Below, one piece after another: positions 21,724 to 32,918 of a stretch of 64,000 nucleotides of DNA. The DNA is from Elymus sibiricus (Eukaryota; Streptophyta; Magnoliopsida; Poales; Poaceae), in contig CM077671.1 of the NCBI GenBank assembly GCA_039707655.1, positions 368,306,720 to 368,370,719 on the forward strand, written 5' to 3'. The stretch's first letter is position 1; every line of letters begins with the position of its first letter. A model generated the notes under the pieces. That model worked only from the letters and a program-made list of their open reading frames with translations. It was not told the origin of the DNA and did not search any database. Both the position numbers and the translations under genes were made by a program.

Positions 21724-24233
21724 ACTCAAGCTTAATTCCTACTCGTCCTCGAGTAGGTAAACGATCAAAACAGAATTTTTGTTGTGGAATGGTGCCTAAC
21801 ATGTTCATCACATATTCTTTTCTTTTGTGGCATGAATATTTGGACTTTTAGATGGTTCAAAGCAATAGTCTAGTTTTTTCATGAAGACTTTAATACTCAA
21901 GCATGCCAACAAGCAACCATGTCTTTCAAAATATCAACACTAAAGAAAGTTATCCGTAGCCCATCATGCTCAATCAATGATCCATTCATGAAACACACTC
22001 AAATATTAACTACACCCAATGCACAAGTATGATCATAGTGCTCCCTAGTTGAGACTCAAATAAAAGTAAAAATTGCATAAAGTAAATAGATAGGCCCTTC
22101 GCGGAGGGAAATATGGATTTGTAGAGGTGCCAGAGCTAAAAGCTTAAATTAAGAGAGAAAAATATTTTGGGTGGCATGCCTTTCCTGTCAACGAAAACGA
22201 CAAAGTAGTTCTCAATACTTTCCATGCTAGATGCATCAAAGGCGGTTCCCAAACATAAAATAAAGTTTATTCCTTTTTCCACCATTATTTCACAATCCAT
22301 GGCTAGACGTATCCATGGTTGCCTTCCATACCAACACTTTCCAAGGAATTTATTCTCTGACAACATAAAGTAAATTTCTTTTCATTTCGGGACTGGGAAT
22401 CCCTATTACCGACGTACTCTCATGCAATGACAAGTGAATAAACACTCATCTTGAGAATAACACATCTAGTAAGGAAAAATATTGGACACCCCCTACCGTT
22501 TCATGAGCGGTACGAGCACACAAAAAGGAAATTCATTTTGAAAATTAGAGATGGCACTTACAAATTTTCTTAGAACGGCATGCAAATACCGCATATAGGT
22601 AGGTATGGTGGACTCATAAGGCAAATCTGGGTTTAAGGATTTTGGATGCACAAGTAGTATTTCTACTTTAGTACAAGTGGAGGCTAGCAAATAGATTGAG
22701 AAGCAACCAACCAAGAAACGAAAATTCACATAAACGGTCATTGAGCATAACTAACACCGAATAATGCACCATAAGTAGGATGTAATTTCATTGCATAACT
22801 ATTGACTTTTGTGCTTGCATAGGGAATCACAAACCTTAACACCAATATTCTTACTAAAGCATAATTACTCACCAACATGACTCACATATCACTATCATCA
22901 TGTCTCAAAACTATTACAAGGAATAAAGTTGAATTTGTCCAATGATCTTCATGAAAGTTTTTATTATATCCTCCTTGGATATCTATCACTTTGGGACTAG
23001 TTTCATATATTTCCATTGCTTTTGGCAAGCTCACATAAATTTAAGTGAAAAACATGAGCATAAAAATTTCATCTCTCAAAATAATATAAGTGAAGCATGA
23101 GAGAGTTTCTTCAAAGTTTACTAAATCTAAAATTAATCTAAGCAAAGCATAAGAGTGTTTCTTCAAAAAATTAAAAGCACATCGTGCTCAAAAAGATATA
23201 AGTGAAGCACTAGAGCAATTCCATAGCTCGAAAAATTTAAGTGAAGCATATAGAGCAATTCTAACAAATCATAGTATAATTTTGGCTCTCTCAAATAGGT
23301 GTGTCCAGCAAGGATACTTGTGACAAACTAAAGAGCAAATCAAGCAAGGACTCAGATAATACAAGACGCTCCAAGCGAAACTCATGATATGTGACGAATA
23401 AAAATATAGCTCCAAGTAAAATACCGATGGTCATTAGAAGAAAGGGGGGATGCCACTCGGAGCATCCCCAAGCTTAGTTGCTTGTTTCTCCTTGGATATT
23501 ATCTTGGGGGTGCTGTAGCATCCCCAAGCTTAGGCTCTTTTCACTCCTTATTCCTTCATCCATCGTGATCTCACCCAAAACTTGAAAACTTCAATCACAC
23601 AAAACTCAACAAAACGTTACTGAGATCCGTTAGTATAATAAAGCAAATCACCACTTTAACTACTGTTGCAAACCCATTCATATTTTATTATTGCATTATA
23701 TCTAGTGTATTGTATCTTTACCATGGCTTATACCCTTCAATACAAACCATAGATTCATCAAAACAAGCACACAATGCAACGGAAACAGAATCTGTCAAAA
23801 ACAGAACAGTCTGTAGTAATCTGTACTCAAACCATACTTATGTAACTCTAAATATTCTGAGAAATTAGAACAACGTAAATAATTTGTATAGAAATACTTT
23901 TTTAAAATTTCAGCTCATTATCACGCTCCAGTAAAAAATGAAAATTCATGCACTGGAGTCAAAGTTTCTGTTTCAGATTCAGCATTGTTTCTACTCATCT
24001 TGTGAATCATCCTAAAAGCTTTACTTGGCACAAACACTAATTAAAACATAAAACACACAATCATAACAGTAGCATAATTGTGTCAACACTCAAAAACAGA
24101 AAGAACAAATGAAAATAAATTTATTCATTGGGTTGCCTCCCAACAAGCGCTATCGTATTACGCCCCTAGCTAGGCATAATGCATAGATTCAAGTGTTGTC
24201 ATCTTTGGTTTTTGCTACTTTTGTGAGGGCTTT
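21724..24233 (-). other. 3' non-coding region of the C element
   Basis: AT-rich, with no supported ORF. It has the polypurine remnant at about 21728 and two further AAGCTTGGGGATGC motifs in reverse complement at 23461-23474 and 23518-23531. A degenerate run of A(T/A)(A/T)TAAGTGAAGCA motifs lies at about 23041-23250, the same kind of array as in D and E. The TTCCCTCTGCGAAGGG-type block recurs at about 22096-22110 in reverse complement. Confidence 0.7.
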
Positions 24234-24752
24234 CTAAAACCCAGGGGGCTCTTTACGCTTCCCCAAATTTTCAGGAGAAGAGACCATCTTGAGATCTAAA
24301 ATATCCAAACTCTTGTTGCAAATAGTAATCAAAGTATTCATGGGATTGAGGTTTCCACTAATATGTTTAAGAGGTTCATTATATTTTTGAAACTCGACCA
24401 AATGTTGATGTAAATCACCCAATTTGTCTATAATTTGAACCCCTTCTTCTGTAAAAGAAAACCCCTTTTTTGGTGGAGGAACCCCCAATATCCCTTCCAA
24501 AATTTCGTAAGCGTTATTGGCATCAAGCTCAATAAAGTTTCCATTAGTGGAAAAATCCAAGAGTTGTCTATGATGCAAAGCTAATCCCATGTAAAAATTT
24601 TGAAGCAAAATCTTTGCATCTCCGTTTAGATTGCGAATGCGATAGGATTCCATTATCCTATACCAGGCATCTTTCAGATTTTCCCCTTGTTTTTGTTTGA
24701 AGTATAGAATTTCAAAATCTGGTGACAAAGGGGGAGTAGTGACGCCAGTCAT
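24234..24752 (-). pseudogene. Athila-type gag of the C element (short)
   Basis: The ATG at 24752 (MTGVTTPPLSP) opens a 172-codon frame ending at 24234. It has a core Retrotrans_gag-type segment (LKDAWYRIMESYRI, then LLQNFYMGL) and a helical C-terminus ending in MVSSPENLGKRKEPPGF, where a stop replaces the codon that is read through in the left copy (which ends KDDNT). Gag would form the retroelement particle in the cytoplasm. The N-terminal part of the gag domain is missing compared with the long gag of element F. No protease or polymerase follows. Confidence 0.65.
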
Positions 24753-25005
24753 AGCAACAAGGTAGGCAAACAAGAGATCTGGCGAGAAAAAGGCAAACGG
24801 AAAAAAGGGCGAATAAAACGGCAAATTTGTGAAGTGGGGGAGAGGAAAACGAGAGGCAAATGGCAAATAATGTAATTGCAAGGAGATGAGATTTGTGATT
24901 AGGAACCTGATAGATGTTGATGATGTCTCTCCGGCGCCAGAGATTGGCACGCTGAAGAGAGACTACTTTCGCACCTCCTCCCCGGCATGGCGCCAAAAAT
25001 TCCTT

Positions 25006-26586
25006 TGTCGTGGCTTGAGACTGCGCCAGTATTTCCCCAAAGAGGAAGGGATGATGTAGCACAGCGACGGTAAGTATTTTCCTCAGTTATGAAACCAAGG
25101 TTATCGAACCTAGGAGGAGGACCAGACAACGCTATGTAAACGGTACCTCCACACAAAGAACAAATACTTGCAACCCGACGCGTAAGAGAGGTTGTCAATC
25201 TCTCAACGGTAAAAGGATAGATTAGGTGTAGTATATTGGATAAATAGATCTCACAAGAACACAAAATAAAAGAGGCAAATAAAAAGTGCAGCAAGGTATT
25301 TTTGGGTCTTTGGAATAACAGATCTAAAAACAAAAATGGTAAAAGATAGATCGGAAAGCAATATGTTGGAAAAGTAGACCCGCGGGCCGTAGGTTTCACT
25401 AGTGGCTTCTCTCACGAGTATAGCACACGGTGGGTGAACAAATTACTATTGGGTAGTTGATAGAAGATCATATAATCATGAAGATATCCAAGGCGATGAT
25501 CATTATATAGGCATCACATCCAAGATTAGTAGACTGAAAGGATTCTGCATCTACTACTATTACTCCACACATCGACCACTATCCAGCATGCATCTAGTGT
25601 ATTAAGTTCATGGAAAAACGGAGTAATGCAATAAGAACGGTGACATGATGTATGCAAGATCTATTCATGTAGGAATAGACCCCATCTTGTTATCCTTAAT
25701 AGCAACGATACATGCGTGCCTCGCTGCCCCTTCTGTCACTGGGAGAGGACACCACAAGATCGAACCCATCACAAAGCACCTCTTCCCATGGCAAGAAAAA
25801 TCGATCTTGTTGGCCTAACTAAACCAAAGATTCGAAAAAGAAATACGAGGCTATAAGTAAGCATGCATATAAGAGATCAAAGAAGACTCAAATAATATTC
25901 ATGGATAGAAACTGATCATGAACTCAAAATTCATCGGATCCCAACAAACACACCGCAAAAAGTCATTACATCAAATAGATCTCCAAGAGACCATTGTATT
26001 GAGAATCAAAAGAGAGTGAGAAAGCCATCTAGCTACTACCTATGGACCCGTAGGTCTTTGGTGGACTACTCACGCATCATCGGAGAGGCACCAATGAGGA
26101 TGATGAACCCCTCCGTGATGGTGTTGGATTGGATCTCGTAGTTCTGGAACTTGCGGCGGCTGGAAGTATTTTTCGTCGACTCCTCTAGGGTTTCTAGAAT
26201 ATTTGGGTATTTATAGAGCTCAGAGGCCGTGGATAGGGGTCATGAGGCCACCAGAAACCACCAGGGCGCGCCGGGGGCCTCTGGCGCGCCCTGGTGTCTT
26301 GTGGGCCCCCTGGGCCTCCTCCCGGATGAATCTTTGGCCCACTGGCTTTCTTCTGGTCCAAAAAAAACCTCCAAAAAGTTTCATCATGATCGGACTCCGT
26401 TTGGTAATGATATTCTGCGAAGTAAAAAAGCAAGCAAAAAACAGCAACTGGCACTTGACACTATGTCAATAGGTTAGTCCCAAAAAATGATATAAAGTTG
26501 CTATAAAATGATTGTAAAACATCCAAGAATGATAATATAATAGCATGGAATAATAAAAAAATTATAGATACGTTGGAGACGTATCA
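25006..26586 (-). repeat. LTR of the C complex (right, complete)
   Basis: 1581 bp from TGTCGTGGCTTGAGAC to GAGACGTATCA. The primer-site side (GGCGCCAAAAATTCC) lies immediately left. The palindrome arms CACCAGGGCGCGCC and GGCGCGCCCTGGTG are at 26259-26272 and 26283-26296. The right end abuts element D sequence (ttcca...). Confidence 0.85.
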
Positions 26587-26975
26587 TTCCACATCATAGA
26601 ATCATAAATACCTTTAGCAGATGAAGCCAAGGTTTTATTATCATTAAATTCACATTGAAAGGGAAGGTGAAGACCCTTAATCTTAGAGCAACAAGTGTAA
26701 TCACATTTCAAACATACATCCCAAGCATACCAACGCAACATTTTAATTTGATCCCATAAGTGTTTCCCTTTTTGAGACAAGTGATAATCCCTAAAGTACT
26801 CACGTTGATGCAACGTGTCTCCCATTATCAAGTTGAATGCGGATTTCTCGGGATTATCAATGGAGTAATTAATGTATTTCACATAACTAGCATCGAGTGT
26901 TTTAGGAGGTTCCCCATCTCCATGAGTAGCAAGTACAACTAATAATTTTTTTGGTGTTTCGTGTTCCATATACAT
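26587..26975 (-). pseudogene. Element D gag-like protein, N-terminal part
   Basis: On the minus strand the ATG at 26975 lies about 100 bp after the primer-site region and opens MYMEHETPKKLL..., open until the C insertion at 26586. It contains HLSQKGKHLWDQIK and a Cys-rich CDYTCCS segment, both recognisable in the E copy (30180-30290). It is truncated by the insertion and the tail residues are read from the C LTR. No known domain is recognised. Confidence 0.6.
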
Positions 26976-27078
26976 AACTAAAGATATAAATTAAAATAAT
27001 AACAGAAAATAAAACAACTAATAACAAAAAATATAAATTACTTAGTGATAAAGCAAACAAGCAAACACGAGAATATGG

Positions 27079-27114
27079 CTATTGCTCCCCGGCAACGGCA
27101 CCAAAAAAAGGTCT
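27079..27114 (-). other. Primer-binding region of element D
   Basis: In element orientation the 5' LTR end ...GGGTTATCA is followed by AGACCTTTTTTTGGTGCCGTTGCCGGGGAGC. The TGGTGCCGTTGCCGGGGA form is the Athila primer site, usually attributed to tRNA-Asp. Confidence 0.75.
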
Positions 27115-28600
27115 TGATAACCCACAAGTGTAGGGGATCGTTTGTAGCCTTTTTCGATAAGTAAGAGTGTCGAACCCAACGAGGAGCTAAAGGTAGAATT
27201 AATACTCTCTCAAGTTCTATCGACAACCGATACAACTCTATGCGCGCTAACGCTTACTTTACCTAGAACAAGTATGAAACTACTTTGCGGGAATAAAACT
27301 AGAAGTACTTACTACGTGTAATAGATAGTTTTGCAAGATAATAAAGAACAAGTAAATAAAAGTTAGGGGCTATTTAAATAAAGATTAATAAGTAAGTTGT
27401 TTAGTAGAAAGCGTTTTGGTGTAATGCAAGAGAAAGATTGTCCATAGGCAATTGAATATAACGCGATAGATACTTGTCATATGTAATGAGGTAGAGGCAT
27501 GCGCTAACACACTTTCTCTACTTGGATCATGTGCACTTATGATTGGATCTCTAGCAAGCATCCGCAACTACTAGAAATCATTAAGGTAAACCCAACCATA
27601 GAATTAAACATCAAGTCCTCTTTACTCCCATACGCAAACAATCCCCTTACTCGGGTTTGTGTTTCAGTCACTCACCAACCCACTATAAGCGAATCATGAA
27701 CTTATTGCAAACCCTCCAGCGGGATTCCTTCACATGTGCGCCCCACGGAAGGCACCTTAGGACAGCACCATATCAACATACAATTCATATCAATAACATC
27801 ATACCACAATTAACCCGTAGGACAAAAGAGATCTACTCAAACATCATAGGATAGCGACACATCATTGGATAATAATATATAGCATTAAGCACCATGTTCA
27901 AGTAGAGATTACAACGGGGAAGAGAGGTTTTACACCGCTGCATAGACAGGGAGAGAGTTGGCGGTGACGGCGGCGAAGTTGTTGGTGTAGATCATAGTGA
28001 CGATGGTTGCCCCGGCGGCGCTCCGGCGCCACCGGGAGAGAGGGGGAGAGATCCCCCTCCTTCTTCTTCTTCCTTGACCTCCTCCCTAGGTGGGAGGAGA
28101 GTTTCCCCTCTGGTCCATGGCCGCCATGGCTCCCGGAGGGCAAGAGCCCCTCCAAGATTGGATCTCTCTCTCTGTTTCTCTCCTGTTTTCGCGACTGTTT
28201 TCTGATCCCTTCACCTTTTCCTAAATATGCGTCGTAACTCCGATCGGGCTGAAATCTTGTGGGGATTTTTATCGCGAAAATATCTTTCTTGCGGCAGAAG
28301 GAGAGCCTCAACCGACTTAAGGGATGGCCACAAGCAATCAGGGCACGCCCCCCCCCCCCAGTCCATGCCCTGTTGTGTGGTGTGTCCCTCGGGCATCGTC
28401 TTGCGTTGATTCCGACTCTCAAAATTCACATATATTCCAAAAAAATCTCCGTAAATTTTTATCGCGTTTGGACTTCGTTTGATATGGAATTTCTGCGAAA
28501 CAAAAAACAGGACTTGGAACAATAATATAATTTGGTAAATAATTACTCAAAAAGTATCCTAGAATGATAATACAATAGCATGGAACAATAAAAAATTATA
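27115..28600 (-). repeat. 5' LTR of element D (type B), U3 start clipped
   Basis: Runs from TGATAACCCACAAGTG to AAAAATTATA, about 20 bp short of the TGATACGTC terminus still present in the 3' LTR copy. It is followed at 28602 by the same LTR type in the opposite orientation. Confidence 0.85.
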
Positions 28601-28601
28601 G

Positions 28602-29873
28602 GCGAGAAAAATTCCGTATCAAACGAAGTCCAAACGCGATAAAAATTTACAGAGATTTTTTTTGGAATATATGTGAATTTTGGGAGTCGGAATCAACGCA
28701 AGACGATGCCCGAGGGCCTCACAAGCCAACAAGGCGCGACCTCGGGAGTTACAGATCGGAGTTACAGATCTCCGGATATTTAAGAAACAGTGAAGGGCCA
28801 GAAAATAGTCGCGAAAACAGAAGAGAGACATAGAGATAGATCCAATCTCGGAGGGGCTCCTTCCCTCCGGGAGCCATGGCAGACATGGACCAGAGGGAAA
28901 ACTCTCCTCCCACCTAGGGAGGAGGCCAAAGAATAAGAAGAAGGAGGGGGGCTCTCTCCCCCTCTCTCCCGGTGGCGCCGGAGCGCCGTCGGGGCAACCA
29001 TCGGGACAGCGGTCTACAGCAACAACTTCGCCGCCGTCACCACCAACTCTCTCCCCCTCTATGCAACGATGTAAAACCTCTCTTCCGCGCTATAATCTCT
29101 AGTTGAACATGGTGCTTAATGCTATATATCATTATTCAATGATGTGCGGCTATCCTATGATGTTTGAGAAGATCTCTTTTGTCCTATGGGTTAATTGGGG
29201 TATGATGTTATTAATATGATTTGTATGTTGATATGGTGTTGTCCTAAGGTGCCTTCCATGAGGCGCACATGTGAAGGATTCACGCTGGAGGGTTTGCAAT
29301 ATGTTCATGATTCACTTATAGTGGGTGGCTAGAGGGACAGAAGCTTACACCCGAGTAAGGGGATTGTTTGCGTATGGGAGTAAAGGGGACTTGATATTTA
29401 ATGCTATGGTTGGGTTTACCTTAATGATTTCTAGTAGTTGAGGATGTTTTCTAGAGGTCCAATCATAAGTGCATATGATCCAAGTATGGAAAGTGTGTTA
29501 GCGTATGCCTCTCCCTCATTGCATATGATAATTATCTATCATGTTATATTCAATGGCCTGTGGAAAATCTTTCTCTTGCGTTACACAAAAAAGCTTTCTA
29601 CTAAACAACTTACTTATTAATCTTTATCTAAACAGCCCCTAAATTTTATTTACTTGCTCTTTATTACCTTGCAAAACTATCTCCTCTAGTTTCTTTCCTG
29701 CAAAGTAGTTTCATACTTGTTCTAGTTAAAGTAAGCGTTAACGTGCGTAGAGTTGTATTAGTGGACGATAGAACTTGAGAGAATATTAATTCTACCTTTA
29801 GCTCCTCGTTGGGTTCGACACTCTTACTTGTGGAAAAAGGCTACAAACGACCCCCTACACTTGTGGGTTATCA
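28602..29873 (+). repeat. 5' LTR of element E (type B, 5'-truncated)
   Basis: Begins within the CGAGAAAAATTCCGTATCAAACG block and ends CTTGTGGGTTATCA at 29873. The U3 start is missing, so its promoter is probably incomplete. Confidence 0.8.
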
Positions 29874-29906
29874 AGTCCTTTTTCTGGCACCATTGTCGGG
29901 GAGCAA
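29874..29906 (+). other. Primer-binding region of element E
   Basis: After the LTR come AGTCC and then TTTTTCTGGCACCATTGTCGGGGAGC. The expected form is TGGCGCC(A/G)TTGCCGGGGA, so two or three positions have decayed, including CpG sites. Confidence 0.75.
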
Positions 29907-29993
29907 TAGCGTAGTGGTTGATATTCTCGTGTGTGCTTGTTTGCTTTATCACTAAGTTTTTTTTCTGTTATAAGTTGTTTTCTATCTTTAGAT

Positions 29994-31367
29994 ATGGGTA
30001 GGAAACGCAAAATACCAAAAAAGATATATGTACTTGCTGCTCCAAAAGTTGAGGAACCACTAGTGTTCCGTACTACCGAAGCTTATTACTTGGATCATCT
30101 TCGATCCCTTTGTGCTCATGCTGAAAACCCAACTATCTTAGTTGAGGGGAAATCATTAAATGAGCATGCTTATTATGTGTGACATCACATATCTCAAAAG
30201 GGTAAACTCTTGTGGCGTCAAATTAATACTTTGTGTATGCTCTGCTTGGAATTTATGCGAAATACATGATTTTACTTGTAGTTCTGAAGAAACTAAAAAA
30301 CACCTTCCCTACCAACATGTGTTTAATAATAATGAAATACTATCTTCTTATGCCAAGGAGGCCTATTGTTATTTTGATGTTGAACAAATTGAAGAATTTG
30401 TTGCTTTTAAGGGTGCATATGAAATTGCTTCCTTGATTGAAAAGTGTGATGCTATTCTTTACAAATCTGAAAATTTTGCCGTACTAAAATATTGCTATGA
30501 AAATTATGCTTCTAATGCTTATGTTAAAGAATTTATTGAAAGAATGTCTGCTGCCTTGGAAGAGACTAATATTTTGCAGGAATCTATGGAAGAAGAAATT
30601 TCTGAAACTGTGAGCTCGTTAGATGAAAAAGATGAGGAGGAGAGCAAAGAACAAAAGGAGGAAGAGCGGATTAGCTACCCGTGCCCACCTTCTAATGAGA
30701 GTAACTCTTAAACTTAAACTCTTCAACTTATACATTGTTTTATTTCCCTTTGTACATACCTAAGGATGAATGCTATGATGATTGCTATGATCACTTGGAT
30801 TCATTTGAAATATCCCTTTTTGATGAACTTGATGCTTGCTATGCTTGTGGCCGTGATGCTAATATGAATTATGCCTATGGAGATGAACTTGCTATAGTTC
30901 CTTATGTTAAGCATGAAATAATTGCTATTGCACCCACACATGATAGTCCTATTATCTTTTTGAATTCTTCGAACTACACTATATCGTAGAAGTTTGCACT
31001 TATTAAGGATTATATTGATGGGTTGCGTTTTAATATTACACATGATGATTTTTCTGAATATAATATGCATGAGGTTGCTGCTACTACTTGCAATTATTAT
31101 GAGAGAGGAACCAAATCTTTACCTCTCTATGTTTCCAATACTATAAAATTGCAAGAAACTACTTATGCTATATATTGACCTTTACTTGATGTGCATGAAT
31201 TGTTCTTGTATGACATGCCAATGCATAGGAAGGGAGTTAGACTTCGTTGTTATATTCTACATATTACTTTGTGCTCGCTACTAAATTACAAATCATTGTT
31301 AATTAAAATTGGCTTTGATATACCTTGGGATCCGGGTGGATCAATTACTTGTGCACTATATGCCTAG
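29994..31367 (+). pseudogene. Element E gag-like protein (frameshifted)
   Basis: The ATG at 29994 (MGRKRKIPKK) opens a basic N-terminus that stops at about 30180. The product then continues in another frame (30160-30711) with a Cys-containing segment, helical blocks, and the acidic DEKDEEESKEQKEEE run. After further frame changes it continues from about 30735 to a TAG at 31365-31367. Order and sequence match the two D pieces on the opposite strand. No known domain is recognised. Being the only protein of this family and placed right after the primer site, it is probably a diverged gag. Confidence 0.6.
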
Positions 31368-32392
31368 CTTAATGGATTTAAAGAAAGCGCTGCCAGGGAG
31401 ACAACCCAGAAGTTTTAGAGAGTCATTTATTTCTGTTGTGTGCTTTTAAAATAATTAAAACAAAAAAAATAAAGTGGGGAACTTAAACCTTTTTCAAAAA
31501 GAAAAGTGAAAGTGAGAAAGACGAGCACCGTTGAAGTGGGGGCTAGCCTTGAACTTTGTTCATGCCCATGGAAATTTTGTGAATCTTGATTACAGAAAAT
31601 TTTCAACAAAAATAATTATACCCTTATACAAATCCATTATATTATAGAAATAATGTGCCAAGAATTACCTTTAGGAAGTTTGAATTGCTTGTTTGATATG
31701 TGCTGTGTAAAATCAGAAACTTTTACTGTAGTGCTTGAATTTTCATATTTTACTGGAGTGTGCAAAAATTCTTAAATTTTTACGCAATACTATTATAAAA
31801 ATTATTTATTATGTCCTAATGTTTCAGAATTTTTTGAGTTACAGAAGTATGCGTTCCATCTGCATCTTTACAGACTGTCCTGTTTTTCACAGATTACTGT
31901 TATAGTTGCTTTGCGTGCTTATGTTTGAATTCTTATTGGGCCCCATTGACTTGGGAGCCATAGAATTGTGATAGAATACAATGGGTAATGCTAGATTATA
32001 ATTATGCAATAATGTTATGGCAGACATGATGGGATTTGGTGTTATGTGTACTAACGTTTTTAATAAAAGTTTTGTCAAGTTTTGTGTGGATGAAGTGTTC
32101 AAAGATCGAGGAGGTGTCGATGTGAGAAGAATAAGGAGAGACAAGAGCTCAAGCTTGGGGATGCCCAAGGAACCCCAAGTAAATATTCATGGAGACTCAA
32201 GTGTCTAAGTTTGGGGATGCCCCGGAAGGCATCCCATCTTTCTTCTTCAACAATTATCGGTATGTTTCGGTTTTTGTTTTGTTCACATGATATGCGTGAA
32301 TTCTTGGAGCATCGTGTGCCTTTTATTTTCCTTTTAGCAATGCACCATGCTAGTTTGGGAAAGTCCATGGTTGATGTATAGAATGCTCTTTG
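31368..32392 (+). other. 3' non-coding region of element E, left part
   Basis: No gene seen. It starts with the family block GAAAGCGCTGCCAGGGAGACAACCC. Polypurine-type motifs are at 32151-32165 (AAGCTTGGGGATGCC) and 32207-32221 (AAGTTTGGGGATGCC), far from the LTR-adjacent tract at 52509-52522. It is interrupted at 32392 by element J. Confidence 0.75.
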
Positions 32393-32873
32393 TGAGGGAG
32401 TCCTGGACTAAGGGGTCCTCGGGCTGCTGGCCTATCTCTCAATAGGCCGGCATGGTGGGCCGTACTCTGACTATCGCGGGGAGAGCCGAACACATCGAGA
32501 CCCTGTGTTCTAGAAGGAAGTCCCGAAGGCGCATCGTGCACTCCAAGTCAAGATGAGGGAATCGACGTCTCCATTCTCGGCAGGAGTCTTGTCATGTGTA
32601 AACCCTAGGTACCCCCCGGTGTCTATATAAACCGGGAGGGTTTTAGATTGTAAGACAGAGAAACTCATCTAGGGTTTTAGCTAGTCGATCTCGAGGTAGA
32701 TCAACTCTGTAACCTTCATACCATCAATATAATCAAGCAGGACGTAGGGTTTTACCTCCATAGGAGGGCCCGAACCTGGGTAAACATCGTCTCCTTCGTC
32801 CCTTTGTTACCATCAATCCTAGACTCACAGCTCGGGACCCCCTACCCGAGATCCGCCGGTTTTGACATCGACA
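32393..32873 (+). repeat. 5' LTR of element J
   Basis: 481 bp with a TATATAA box at about 32624-32630 (GGTGTCTATATAAACC). It ends GACATCGACA and is followed by TTGGTGCTTTCATTGAGAG at the primer-site position. Confidence 0.9.
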
Positions 32874-32918
32874 TTGGTGCTTTCATTGAGAGTTCTGATG
32901 TGATCTCTAAAGGAATCG

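Larger units (their letters stand above)
20154..26586 (-). mobile_element. C complex: Athila-type element with a partial tandem second unit
   Basis: In plus coordinates the order is internal fragment (20154-20422), LTR (20423-21723, truncated), internal region with gag (21724-25005), LTR (25006-26586). Both LTRs have the primer-site side on their left, so each is a 5'-type junction on the minus strand. This is what unequal recombination between LTRs followed by deletion leaves. The right end (26586, GTATCA) interrupts the D gag, while the left end merges into D at CATAGATTCAAGT with no target duplication. Confidence 0.7.
14848..28600 (-). mobile_element. Element D: Athila-lineage non-autonomous element, minus strand
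   Basis: In element orientation: 5' LTR 27115-28600, primer-binding site just left of 27115, gag-like ORF pieces at 26587-26975 and 19368-20153, a long non-coding 3' region (16382-19367), a polypurine tract, and a 3' LTR 14848-16381. The LTRs start TGATACGTC and end ...CTTGTGGGTTATCA. There is no protease, RT or integrase. The gag-like region is split by the C complex, with roughly 170 bp of D lost. The first ~20 bp of the 5' LTR are missing at the junction with element E. Confidence 0.8.
27115..29873. repeat. Large inverted repeat: head-to-head type-B LTRs of D and E
   Basis: 27115-28501 (minus) and 28602-29873 (plus) are inverted copies of about 1.3 kb separated by about 100 bp. The plus copy lacks its first ~290 bp. 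For example GATATGGAATTTCTGCG (near 28480) faces its complement near 28610. Internal parts of D and E extend the inverted homology outward on both sides, with more divergence. Confidence 0.8.
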
